Positions 34,162-44,259 of a stretch of 64,000 bases of DNA are shown here, one piece after another (positions within the stretch are counted from its first letter, which is position 1; each line of letters begins with the position of its first letter). Source of the stretch: Megaustenia siamemsis (taxonomy: Eukaryota; Mollusca; Gastropoda; Stylommatophora; Ariophantidae); NCBI GenBank assembly GCA_032433765.1, contig JAVIAB010000059.1, positions 58,921,603 to 58,985,602 on the forward strand, read 5' to 3'. Below the pieces are notes generated by a model. It did no database searches. It was not told the DNA's origin and saw only the letters and a list, made by a program, of their open reading frames with translations. Position numbers and translations under genes: made by a program.

Positions 34162-34413
34162 TTTGTCACTATACATGAACATAATATTTTCTTTTCAATC
34201 TTGTTACGTTCCCTATCGAACTATATATACATATATATGTCATACTCACACACATGTACAAGAATAGAGACTGACGAAAGGGTGAGAGACTGATGTATCC
34301 ATGATTTTGATGAATGGGTGGATAGTTGGATGAAAGAACTGATGGACGGACGGGGATGACTGGATGGATGCAAAGTTTTGTGTAAATTATTCTCCTATTG
34401 TTCTCGTCTACAG

Positions 34414-34521
34414 GAGTGCGACTGTGACAGAACAGACATATTCTGCAGTTATCGAAATTTAAAAGCCATACCACAGAAACTCGTCAACAAAAGCGAGTCC
34501 TTGATCTCGTTACATTTGGAC
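34414..34521 (+). CDS. LRR copy 3, exon 2 (LRR N-terminal cap), GC donor
   Basis: 108 nt between acceptor CTCGTCTACAG and donor GCAAGT. It encodes ECDCDRTDIFCSYRNLKAIP and onward to LISLHLD. Length, phase and the Cys pattern equal those of copies 2 and 4. The donor is GAC|GCAAGT instead of the GAC|GTAAGT of the other copies. GC-AG introns with such a strong context are known to splice, so this need not be a defect. Confidence 0.85.
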
Positions 34522-34811
34522 GCAAGTTGTTTTTATCACAAGTGGCCTCATCAATATTATTATTTAATAGGCTTTAATCATCTAACTGTATAAGCTTTAA
34601 TAATCGAACTGTATAAGCTTTAATCATCTAACTGTATAAGCTTTAATAGTCTAACTGTATAAGCTGTAATCACCTAACTGTATAAGCTTTAATCGTCTAA
34701 CTGTATAAGCTTTAATCATTTAACTGTATAAGCTTTAATCATCTAACTGTATAAGCTTTAATCATCTAACTGTATAAGCTTTAATCATCTAACTGTATAA
34801 GCCTTAATCGT

Positions 34812-34968
34812 AAAGGTAAAGTACGAGACTTGAACCGGCGTCTTAGCACGCGAGTTTCCACCCATATGTGCTCGGCCGCCTATCCAGAAATGTTCGGAAA
34901 TTTCTGTATAGTGTCGCTTCAAGCATCGAACTCAGATGCGAGGCAACATTCCTCACCTTCCCAGGGTA
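34812..34968 (-). mobile_element. SINE-3 partial copy inside the 23-bp array
   Basis: The 3' half of SINE-3 (GTAAAGTACGAGACTTGAAC ... CCTTCCCAGGGTA), ending abruptly in array sequence. Its left border (AAGCCTTAATCGT) is the same as that of the full copy at 35372, so it arose by duplication of the array segment carrying the SINE, not by a second insertion. Confidence 0.85.
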
Positions 34969-35371
34969 GGCTTTAATCATCTAACTGTATAAGCTTTAAT
35001 CATCTAACTGTATAAGCTTTAATAGTCTAACTGTATAAGCTGTAATCACCTAACTGTATAAGCTTTAATCATCTAACTATATATTCTTTAATCATCTAAC
35101 TGTATAAGCTTTAATCATCTAACTGTATATTCTTTAATCACCTAACTGTATAAGCTTTAATCATCTAACTGTATATTCTTTAATCATCTAACTGTATAAG
35201 CTTTAATAGTCTAACTGTATAAGCTTTAATCATCTAACTGTATAAGCTATAATCATCTAACTGTATAAGCTATAATCATCTAACTGTATAAACTTTAATC
35301 ATCTAACTGTATAAGCTTTAATCATCTAACTGTATAAGCTGTAATCATCTAACTGTATAAGCCTTAATCGT

Positions 35372-35696
35372 TAAGGTAAAGTACGAGACTTGAACCGGCG
35401 TCTTAGCACGCGAGTTTCCACCCATATGTGCTCGGCCGCCTATCCAGAAATGTTCGCATATTTCTGTATAGTGTCGCCTCAAGCATCGAAACTCAGATGC
35501 GAGGCGACATTCCTCACCTTCCCAGGGTAATGCCCTGGTACCCATTTCTGCCAACGGCTGGGTCGACCGTGCGGGTATTTTTTTTTTTTCAACCACGAGT
35601 ACAATTCACACTGCTCACAGCGGGAATCGAACACGGGTTGTCCGAACGTCGGTAGCCCGGTCGAGTGGTTTTCCCAACTAGGCTACCGAGGCCCCC
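35372..35696 (-). mobile_element. SINE-3 full copy with 13-bp target duplication
   Basis: The minus strand begins GGGGGCCTCGGTAGCCTAGT (A-box region) and has the B box GTGTTCGATTCCCGC. It is flanked by AAGCCTTAATCGT (35359-35371, 35697-35709), which is itself a variant array unit. Confidence 0.92.
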
Positions 35697-36152
35697 AAGC
35701 CTTAATCGTCTAACTGTATAAGCTGTAATCATCTAACTGTATACGTTTTAATCGTCTAACTGTATAATCTTTAATCTAACTGTATAAGCTTTAATCATCT
35801 AACTGTATAATCTTTAATTTAACTGTATAAGCTTTAATCATCTAACTGTATACGCATTTATCATCTAACTGTATAAGCTTTAATCATCTAACTGTATACG
35901 CATTTATCATCTAACTGTATACACTTTAATCATCTAACTGTATACGCATTTATCATCTAACTGTATACACTTTAATCATCTAACTGTATACGCATTTATC
36001 ATCTAACTGTATAAGCTTTAATCATCTAACTGTATACGCATTTATCATCTAACTGTATACACTTTAATCATCTAACTGTAGAAGCATTTATCATCTAACT
36101 GTATACACTTTAATCATCTAACTATATAAGCATTAATCATCTAACTTTATAA

Positions 36153-36529
36153 GACACACACTACGGAAGCCAAGTCAGGCTCCAAGCCCTATTTTGGAAT
36201 CTCCAGGGCCGGAAGCACAGTGGATGACAAGAACATGCTCGTACTTGAAAACGACAATTTTCAAGCAGAGATAAAAAATAAGTTGATGACGACATGGAGA
36301 AATCTTTAGAGAAAAGAACCAAACAGGAAGTGCTGGATAGCGTTTTGTTGAAAGCCTATGTTCCACAGGAAGTTGGAAAGAAGCAGAAGACAAACTATAA
36401 TCTCCTTTTATTATTGCCCCGTGTATTTCTCGATAGTTTAAACATTTTTACATTTAAGTTAAAGCTTTACAAGCTTCATCCCTTTGCTTGTCCTTGACCT
36501 AGCTTAGTTTCTGTTTCCAAGATAAAAGG
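36153..36529. other. No feature recognised
   Basis: Intron 2 sequence of LRR copy 3. Short frames (36294-36497) show no family resemblance. Confidence 0.35.
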
Positions 36530-37000
36530 GGACTTCCGGTTTCAAGATGGCACGGTCATTTTTGCGTCAACTTTCACTGTCAGTTTTTTTTGCTGGAAAG
36601 ATGATTAATTCTATCTTTCCAATGCAGATAAGTGTATAGATAGGAAGTTCCACTGTTGGGATCTTCGCCGGTGAAGCGGATTACGGGCATGTGATCTGAA
36701 ATCATCTGAAATCCTCTACAGTGTGCGCAATAGTGTGTTCTGTGTTGATTGCAATATTTGTCATCATTGGAATAGCGGCCAATACCGGCGGTAAGAACTA
36801 TTGAGGTACAGTCTGAAAAGTGTTTTTGGTTGCAGTTTCCTCATATTACAAGTCCGGCTTACTGCCGGAGCCACTGAGTTTAGTGCTCTGTGATTTAACC
36901 GTGAGCTGTATTTTTCATCCGGATTGTATTTCGATATTCCGATTGTCTACGATGAATGATGATAAGAAGGTATGCGAGTTAGAAGATATGAAAAAGGACA
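36530..37000 (+). other. Possible 5' region of an unidentified element
   Basis: It begins with ACTTCCGGTTTCAAGATGGC, which combines an ETS-type core (CTTCCGG) and a YY1-type core (AAGATGGC), motifs found in TATA-less promoters and some LINE 5' UTRs. A frame from 36949 reads MNDDKKVCELEDMKKDISVS and runs into repeat R1. No known domain. The link to R1 or to the Jockey-like ORF at 37.7 kb is speculative. Confidence 0.25.
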
Positions 37001-37002
37001 TT

Positions 37003-37222
37003 TCAGTTTCGTTCACTTCCGGTGCTGCTTGGCCTTCTTTTTTTTTTGGCGTGTGCTGTAGGTGCTATGATGGGAACTACAACTGCTTTTCTTTGTAGAG
37101 ATCCTTCAATGACATGAGATGTTAATATGGATGATTCCACTGGCACGGATGGTTGAGCAGTTATGGATTTTAATTCGTTTGCAGTGAGACCGGGCCTTCG
37201 ACTAACCATAACCATAACCACC
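37003..37222 (-). repeat. Unclassified dispersed repeat R1, copy 3
   Basis: On the minus strand this reads GGTTATGGTTATGGTTAGTC, then a block translating around GLTANELKSITAQPSVPVES and VVPIIAPTAHAKKK. It has the same order and borders as R1 copies 1, 2 and 4, in the opposite orientation. The hexamer repeat sits at its 37205-37222 end. Confidence 0.65.
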
Positions 37223-37790
37223 CAAGACCAAAACCATGGTGGTTTATTACAATTATGGCCAGCTCTGTAGTAATAACATATTTCTGCAGATTTAATTTTA
37301 TTAAGTCTGCTTCAACTACTTGTGAACTGTGTTAGCAGACGTTATAGTTATTTGATTTCTCGATCTTATATAATTGTCTGATACCTATCGGTATGTTGAT
37401 GTTCTGTTTTTTTGCTTTTTTGCCACGTTCATTAATATCGTCTTGTTGTTGATTTCATGTAATATTGGTTTACTGTGATTTAAGTAAATTCTTGTTTCTC
37501 GCAGGTCTACTTTCTCAAGCATTATTGCCTGATCATTTACAAATAGAAGCTCGATAACTAATTGTTAACAGTGATGATTGATACATTTGACTCACTCACT
37601 CTATGTGGCGATACGTTTACCTTTGAAGTACACAAACAACACCGATTATTTGTGATTATTGTTGTTGTAATGACAAGTTGTTGCACGTTGTTGATCACAT
37701 AACAACGTGGTGCAATAACTACAAAGCAATCATTAACCCAAACAAGGCTTCTGTAATGTGATGTTCGCTAAACAACAGAATAGTTAAAGA

Positions 37791-37985
37791 TACCCTCCCA
37801 GTCATGAATTACAACGAGGTAACCCCCATGAGGAGTCCACACCCTCCCAGTCATGAATTACAACGCGGTAACCCCCATGAGGAGTCCACACCCTCCCAGT
37901 CATGAATTACAACGCGGTAACCCCCATGAGGAGTCCACACCCTCCCAGTCATGAATTACAACGCGGTAACCCCCGTGGGGAGTCC
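37791..37985. repeat. 49-bp tandem repeat, 4 copies, inside the Jockey-like ORF
   Basis: Unit CCCTCCCAGTCATGAATTAC, then AACGCGGTAACCCCCATGAG, then GAGTCCACA. The last copy reads into the reverse-transcriptase frame as NYNAVTPVGSPTIKYLG, so the unit is coding sequence of the element multiplied in place. Confidence 0.9.
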
Positions 37986-38142
37986 AACTATTAAGTACCT
38001 GGGAATATCGTTTGATAGGTTCCTATCTTTAAATCAACACATGAGCAATGTCAGTCAAAAGTCAAGGAGAGGTAGGTAGGTGTCAGCGCGATCAAGATCA
38101 TGGCCAGGGCGAAGCTCCAGCAATCATTACTTTTTTCACTCA

Positions 38143-40545
38143 TGCATGCCGTGGTGCTGTCAGTACTGGATTATGGTTTGGGTATGCTCACTCTCTCATG
38201 CAGGCTATAGTGCTCTTCTACTGGTTTATGGTTTGGGTATGCTCACTCTTTCATGCAGTCTGTGGTGCTCTCAATACTGGATTATGGTTTGAGTATGCTC
38301 ACTCTCTCATGCAGGCTATGGTGCTTTTCTACTGGTTTATGGTTTGGGTATGCTCACTCTCTCATGCAGGCTATGGTGCTTTTCTACTGGATTATGGTTT
38401 GGGTATGCTCACTCTCTCGTGCAGTCTGTGGTGCTCTCAGTACTGGATTATGGTTTGGATATGCTCACTCTCTCATGCAGTCTGTAATGCGTTCAGTACT
38501 GGATTATGGTTTGGGTATGCTCACTCTCTCATGCTGGCTATAGTGCTCTTCTACTGGTTTATGGTTTGGGTATGCTCACTCTTTCATGCAGTCTGTGGTG
38601 CTCTCAGTACTGGATTATGGTTTGGATATGCTCACTCTCTCATGCAGGCTGTGGTGCTGTCAGTACTGGATTATGGTTTGGGTATGCTCACTCTCTCATG
38701 CAGGCTATAGTGCTCTTCTACTGGTTTATGGTTTGGGTATGCTCACTCTTTCATGCAGTCTGTGGTGCTCTCAGTACTGGATTATGGTTTGGATATGCTC
38801 ACTCTCTCATGCAGGCTATGGTGCTTTTCTACTGGTTTATGGTTTGGGTATGCTCACTCTCTCATGCAGGCTATGGTGCTTTTCTACTGGATTATGGTTT
38901 GGGTATGCTCACTCTCTCATGCAGGCTATGGTGCTTTTCTACTGGATTATGGTTTGGGTATGCTCACTCTCTCATGCAGTCTGTGGTGCTCTCAGTACTG
39001 GATTATGGTTTGGATATGCTCACTCTCTCATGCAGTCTGTGGTGCTCTCAGTACTGGATTATGGTTTGGGTATGCTCACTCTCTCATGCTGGCTATGGTG
39101 CTCTCATACTGGATTGTGGTTTGGGTATGCTCACTCTCTCATGTAGGCTACGGTGCTCTCATACTGGATTATGGTTTGGGTATGCTCACTCTCTCATGCA
39201 GGCTGTTGTGCTCTCAGTACTGGATTATGGTTTGGATATGCTCACTCTCTCATGTAGGCTGTGGTGCTCTCAGTACTGGATTATGGTTTGGATATGCTCA
39301 CTCTCTCATGCAGTCTGTGGTGCTCTCAGTACTGGATTATGGTTTGGATATGCTCACTCTCTCATGCAGTCTGTGGTGCTCTCAGTACTGGATTATGGTT
39401 TGGATATGCTCACTCACTCATGCAGGCTGTTGTGCTCTCAGTACTGGATTATGGTTTGGTTATGCTCACTCTCTCATGCAGGCTGTGGTGCTCTCAGTAC
39501 TGGATTATGGTTTGGTTATGCCTACTCTCTCATGCAGGCTGTGGTGCTCTCAGTACTGGATTATGGTTTGGTTATGCCTACTCTCTCATGCAGGCTGTGG
39601 TGCTCTCAGTACTGGATTATGGTTTGGTTATGCTCACTCTCTCATGCAGTATGTGGTGCTCTCAGTACTGGATTATGGTTTGGTTATGCTCACTCTCTCA
39701 TGCAGGCTGTGGTGCTCTCAGTACTGGATTATGGTTTGGTTATGCCTACTCTCTCATGCAGGCTGTGGTGCTCTCAGTACTGGATTATGGTTTGGTTATG
39801 CCTACTCTCTCATGCAGGCTGTGGTGCTCTCAGTACTGGATTATGGTTTGGTTATGCTCACTCTCTCATGCAGTATGTGGTGCTCTCAGTACTGGATTAT
39901 GGTTTGGTTATGCTCACTCTCTCATGCAGGCTGTGGTGCTCTCAGTACTGGATTATGGTTTGGTTATGCCTACTCTCTCATGCAGGCTGTGGTGCTCTCA
40001 GTACTGGATTATGGTTTGGTTATGCCTACTCTCTCATGCAGGCTGTGGTGCTCTCAGTACTGGATTATGGTTTGGTTATGCTCACTCTCTCATGCAGTAT
40101 GTGGTGCTCTCAGTACTGGATTATGGTTTGGTTATGCTCACTCTCTCATGCAGGCTGTGGTGCTCTCAGTACTGGATTATGGTTTGGTTATGCCTACTCT
40201 CTCATGCAGGCTGTGGTGCTCTCAGTACTGGATTATGGTTTGTGTATGCTCACTCTCTCATGCAGGCTGTGGTGCTCCCAGTACTGGATTATGGTTTGTG
40301 TATGCTCACTCTCTCATGCAGGCTGTGGTGCTCTCAGTACTGGATTATGGTTTGGTTATGCCTACTCTCTCATGCAGTCTGTAATGCTCTCAGTACTGGA
40401 TTATGGTTTGTGTATGCTCACTCTCTCATGCAGGCTGTGGTGCTCCCAGTACTGGATTATGGTTTGTGTATGCTCACTCTCTCATGCAGGCTGTGGTTCT
40501 CTCAGTACTGGATCATTGTTTGGTTATGCTCACTCTCCCGTCAAC
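38143..40545. repeat. 56-bp minisatellite, about 43 copies, derived from reverse-transcriptase codons
   Basis: Unit GTGCTCTCAGTACTGGATTA, then TGGTTTGGTTATGCTCACTC, then TCTCATGCAGGCTGTG. The first copy continues the reverse-transcriptase frame (LMHAVVLSVLDYGLGMLTL) and the last copy runs out into PSTQIIRFRMRAYG. The unit has no stop in any plus frame and 56 is not a multiple of three, so all three frames stay open for 430-700 codons. These are not genes. Confidence 0.95.
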
Positions 40546-41330
40546 TCAGATCATAAGGTTCAGAATGAGGGCCTATGGGCAGTTCTTGGATGCACCAGAA
40601 ATACATCTATCCGTCCTTGAGGTACTAACTTGACTTACCGAGCATTAGAGTGCGACAGATCTGCTCAGGTCCTGGCTTATTTCAACGTGGTAAGGGACAT
40701 AAATCGTCCCTTGCATTCAGAAGTGGGTGCGACCAAGGACAGGCGCCTCACGCGTGGAAAATCCGAGATGTCCACGGCAGAGTCTATAAGGACAGTATGT
40801 GATCTGAATGACATTAGAGCTTCAAGGATTGGGTAGAAGATACAGCGGAGGAAAAAAAGCTAACCAAAGTAATCATTCAGCTCGCAGGAAGTGACCCAAT
40901 TGGGTCTATGGAGCCACCGAGGTAGTTAAATCCATCGAAAAACGATCCTATATCAATAAGGATGGTTCTGTATCCCGCGGTCAACGCAGTGGTTGGAGTT
41001 TTGTTGTCCATCAACATGGCAGAGAAGTGGCTAGGGAATCTGGAAAGTGTAGCATTATCGTATCTAGCATGAGAATGGAGACAGAAGCAGCAATGGCGAC
41101 ACGCATTCTTGGTAATTGACTCACAAAGTATGCTACATAATATTGACATACAGTATTTGCAGTAGGAGTGGGTGACTCTACAATGAACGTGTAATGTACA
41201 GGGCACGATGGTGTACACGGGAAAGAAATAGTCGATAAGTTCACTGGCAGATCTGGCACTGAGTGTGGTCTTGCTCTAGACAAAGAGGACATTGTGAAGT
41301 TTGTACTTCATTCCTTAAGAGAAGAGGAGG

Positions 41331-41564
41331 AAAATTGACTGAATATTAATGCATATATTGACAGACTGAGGAGTCTAAAGGCGGAAATGGATCTGATCGG
41401 TATAGAGTGCTTAATGGGAATGGCAAAAGTGTCTATAACCAACACCTTACAAGAAAAATCAGTCTGTATACGCTTTGAGAATTGGTTGGACGGTCGGTAG
41501 AGTGGATATGGGAATCCCCCAACTACATTGAAGCTAATTTCATGAAAAGAATAGAATAGAATAG
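41331..41564. other. Decayed retroelement sequence
   Basis: Continuation of the Jockey-like region with no open frame, ending in a short (AATAG)n near 41550. Confidence 0.35.
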
Positions 41565-41950
41565 AATCATCAACTACCAGGCCTGCTGGCGTAGGTCATC
41601 ATGTCTCTCCACAACTTTCGATCTCGACAGTTATTTATCATTTCTGTTGTTGACCTGCCGAGCCATTCTTCTAAGCTGTCTGGTATTTTTTCTCTTTGAT
41701 TTCCTCTATTTCTTGGTCCCTCAATTTTTCATGTTGTTACAATATATTCCAGTTGTTCTCTTCTCATGACTTGGCCAAAAATGATGATTGTTTTTTCCTA
41801 ATATTGGAAATGAGCTCTCTTCGATTCATGATTGTACAAAGAAGTTAACGACGGTGGTTTTCTGTTGCCTTCCGTCGGTTTGTTTACGTTTGGCTCCGCT
41901 AGCCTTTGACTAAAAAGTATCACCCACAAGGCAGTGGGGTTGTTTTACTT
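41565..41950 (-). mobile_element. Internally deleted RTE family B derivative, minus strand
   Basis: Minus-strand counterpart of 29440-29716. The 5' part (GTTTGTTTACG/GGCTCCGC region, 41830-41950) is joined to family B 3' sequence (41565-41826, with a VMRREQL-type segment decayed). The deletion endpoint differs from that of the 29.4-kb copy, but the join lies at the same left position (CATGAATCG). Confidence 0.65.
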
Positions 41951-42161
41951 TAGGGTGCCCCCCCTTAGCCTTTTACTCTCCCGAGCTTACCTGCAAGGCA
42001 GCAGGACAGCCGCAGCACAGCCGCAGGTTGTACTGTTTACTGCATACAGTAGCAGGTAATATTACCCGATCTGATAGACATAATAGAGTAGCATTATTAA
42101 ATTATCTACTAAGTAAAAGCGGTCTTAGAGAAATTATTTTACACTCATTTTATATGTGTTT

Positions 42162-42420
42162 GGGAGCCGATATAGCTCATTGGTTGGTGAACTGGACTAC
42201 AATGGACAAGAGGTAGGGAACGATCCCAACCAACTGCTTCCTGTTCACCTAGCTTTTAATGGGTACCGAATTTTTTTTCTAGGAAAGTAAAGCGGCACGG
42301 GTGTAATGCCGACCACATTACCCCAAAAATCATGTGCCGAAGGTCTGTAAAATTGATCGTCACTAACACCATATTCCCTATACGCCGCTTGGTGTAACGG
42401 GGCAGTTTACTTTTTTTTTT
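42162..42420 (+). mobile_element. SINE-1, plus strand
   Basis: Head GGGAGCCGATATAGCTCATT (A box changed), body GGAAAGTAAAGCGGCACGGG, T-rich tail. Probable 8-bp duplication ATGTGTTT on both sides. It sits 60 bp upstream of LRR copy 3 exon 3, so it lies in the branch-point/acceptor neighbourhood of that intron. Confidence 0.88.
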
Positions 42421-42477
42421 TTTTACATGTGTTTTATAATTCTTGTCCTATTATTCCCATAATATTCTCATCAACAG

Positions 42478-43754
42478 GAAAATCAGATCACATCAATACC
42501 AGCTGGAAGTCTACCGGCGAATCTTTCAGACGTGTCCCTACAGGGTAACCCTATCGAGACTATCGATGACACCGCATTTGATGAATCCATCTACACACTA
42601 CAGAAAGTCTATTTCGCAGCAGCTCGGTTCACACAAATTCCTCAAGCCGTGTTTCACTTGAAGTCTCTCAAAAGTTTACAAATTGATCTAACCAACATTC
42701 TCGTTTGGGATGAAAAAGGCATGAACAAGCTCGGACCTACAATACAGACTCTTAGTCTTAATACAGTTGGGCTAACGTCATGGCCTACTTGGATGAAGCC
42801 AATGACTAATTTAACCGACTTAACTCTAACTAGATGTTCTATCTCTACCATCCCGGATGATGCTCTAGATTTAATGGCCAAAAGCTTAACGAGTTTAGAT
42901 CTTTCAAGTAACGGTCTAACTGCACTCCCAAAGTCGATGTCAAAGCTGACCATCTTAAGCACGTTAACACTCAATGACAACATGATAATTGACGTGACCT
43001 GGCTCCCACAGTCAAACCGACTTACTGGACTGTATCTGAATAACAACAAAATAACAGATACACTAAACCTGAGCAATATTTTAAAACTTTCTGCAAGTAC
43101 ACTCAAAAGTTTTGAAATTCAAAGTAACTCACTAACGTCCATCCCTGAGTTATCCTTCTTGACACAGATATGGTATCTAAACTTTGCATACAACCATCTG
43201 TCTAACGCTAATTCTGGTTCATTTCCTTCTAATCTGACACAGTTGGATTTAGAATACAATTTACTTTCTTCTGTTCCTAGTACAATGGATAACTTACATC
43301 AACTAAGTGATTTATCTCTCAACTCAAACAACATACAATTTCTTCAAGGATCAAACATACCAACTTCTGTCCAGGTAGTTGATTCCAGCTACAACTCAAT
43401 ATCACAGTTGACCCGAACCAGCTTCCCTAATAATTCGAGCCTAAGTAGACTGACTTTAAACAACAACCCGTTGACTTTTATTTCTCCCGACGCCTTCAGC
43501 AATATACCTCTCCTTACTCAACTTTATCTTCAGAGTTCTAAACTAACTCGTTTGCCTTTAGCTCTTGATTCTCTGGCAAAATTAAATTATTTAGACGTTT
43601 ACAACAGCAAAAGTCTAGTATGTACGTGTCAGGAACAGAGTTTACGACCTTTTATTAATCTATTGGTCCCTATAACGTTATAGGAGATTGTGGTGAGACA
43701 AGTGTTTACCTTTTCTTTACAGCGCTGAGTTCAGAATGTCCCCAGGTTTTGTGA
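42478..43754 (+). CDS. Secreted LRR protein, copy 3, exon 3 (one C-terminal frameshift)
   Basis: Terminal exon after acceptor CTCATCAACAG. It starts ENQITSIPAGSLPANLSDV in phase 0 with exon 2 and has about 16 LRRs of 22-27 residues (LTSLDLSSNGLTALPKSM, LTGLYLNNNKITDTLNLS, LSRLTLNNNPLTFISPDAF). Several N-glycosylation sites (NLS, NLT, NSS) fit a secreted protein. The C-cap begins LVCTCQEQSLRP. A one-base deletion at 43641-43665 then shifts the frame and gives a stop at 43681-43683. Restoring the base continues through GDCGETSVYLFFTALSSECP to TGA at 43752-43754, and the exon becomes 1278 nt, as in copy 1. If the deletion is real, the protein loses the end of the C-cap including two cysteines. 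This is the best-preserved copy. Function unknown; adhesion, recognition or a matrix role would be typical for such LRR proteins. Confidence 0.9.
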
Positions 43755-43819
43755 GAACAATGTTGGAAGTTTCAATGCAACGATTAGTGATAGCGATACT
43801 ATTGTGACCTGCTTAGGTG

Positions 43820-44245
43820 CACAACACATTATAACATGAAAATAAGCACAGAAAAAAACAGAAGTCTTATCAATAGGAAGACACAAAGCACATGTTAAAT
43901 ATAACTTTAGAATACCAAGTTATAAAACAAGTAACACATTTCAAATAGATGGAACCAAATATTATTTTAAAATGGTAAAACCCATAACGAAATAGTAATT
44001 CAGATTCAACAAGACAAACAAATATTGGGACAACAATCCCCTAAATTTCAACACAATAAAATACCTAGTGCCACCAAGAAACATCGTATACAGAGTGTAT
44101 TCATACCATATTGTGCTGTTAGTGCCAAACATGGTAACTTACAATTCAACGTAAAAGGAAGATTGTCAATACAGACATGAGATATCTGAGAGAAGTTCTT
44201 TGAATCAGAAACAATGTCCTAAAAGAAAGAGTGGGCAGTGAACCA
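43820..44245 (+). pseudogene. Non-LTR reverse transcriptase fragment
   Basis: The plus strand with frameshifts gives KISTEKNRSL/IGRHKA-like text, HISNRWNQILF*NGK, then NEIVIQIQQDKQILGQQSPK, FQHNKIPSATKKHRIQSVFI and PYCAVSAKHG. These resemble the post-catalytic region (YLGSxIxxxG, then IQQANxILGQ) of a non-LTR element. Decayed; the family A copy at 44260 inserted into its right edge. Confidence 0.6.
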
Positions 44246-44259
44246 ATCCTAAGTTGTTT

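Larger units (their letters stand above)
34566..36152. repeat. 23-bp minisatellite in LRR copy 3 intron 2, with SINE-3 inserts
   Basis: Unit CTGTATAAGCTTTAATCATC plus TAA, with variants (TATTC, TACGCATTTATC, GTAATC). It is interrupted by two SINE-3 segments (34812-34968, 35372-35696). About 47 units in total. The right third alternates two variants (ACGCATTTATC and ACACTTTAATC), a small higher-order repeat. Confidence 0.95.
37680..41330 (+). pseudogene. Jockey-like retrotransposon ORF2 fragment, expanded by minisatellites
   Basis: Pieces of one ORF2 appear in order on the plus strand: a reverse-transcriptase part NNYKAIINPNKASVM (about 37717) and VTPVGSPTIKYLGISFDRFL (about 37968), then KIMARAKLQQSLLFSLMHAV and VLSVLDYGLGMLTL. 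After the 56-bp array come STQIIRFRMRAYGQFLDAPE, an RNase H start (INKDGSVSRGQRSGWSFVVH, SIIVSSMRMETEAAMA at 40950-41100), and a decayed remainder with LDKEDIVKFVLHSLREEEEN to about 41336. Stops and frameshifts are scattered. Two tandem arrays (37791-37985 and 38143-40545) interrupt it and are made of its own codons. The element lies in intron 2 of LRR copy 3. Confidence 0.8.

Noticed and set aside
34566..36152. Regularly spaced 23-bp repeats as an array of regulatory sites
   Set aside because: Simple minisatellite with unit drift and block duplication; nothing supports binding-site function.
37791..37985. CRISPR-like array (four 49-bp repeats)
   Set aside because: The repeats are head-to-tail with no spacers and lie in a eukaryotic retrotransposon.
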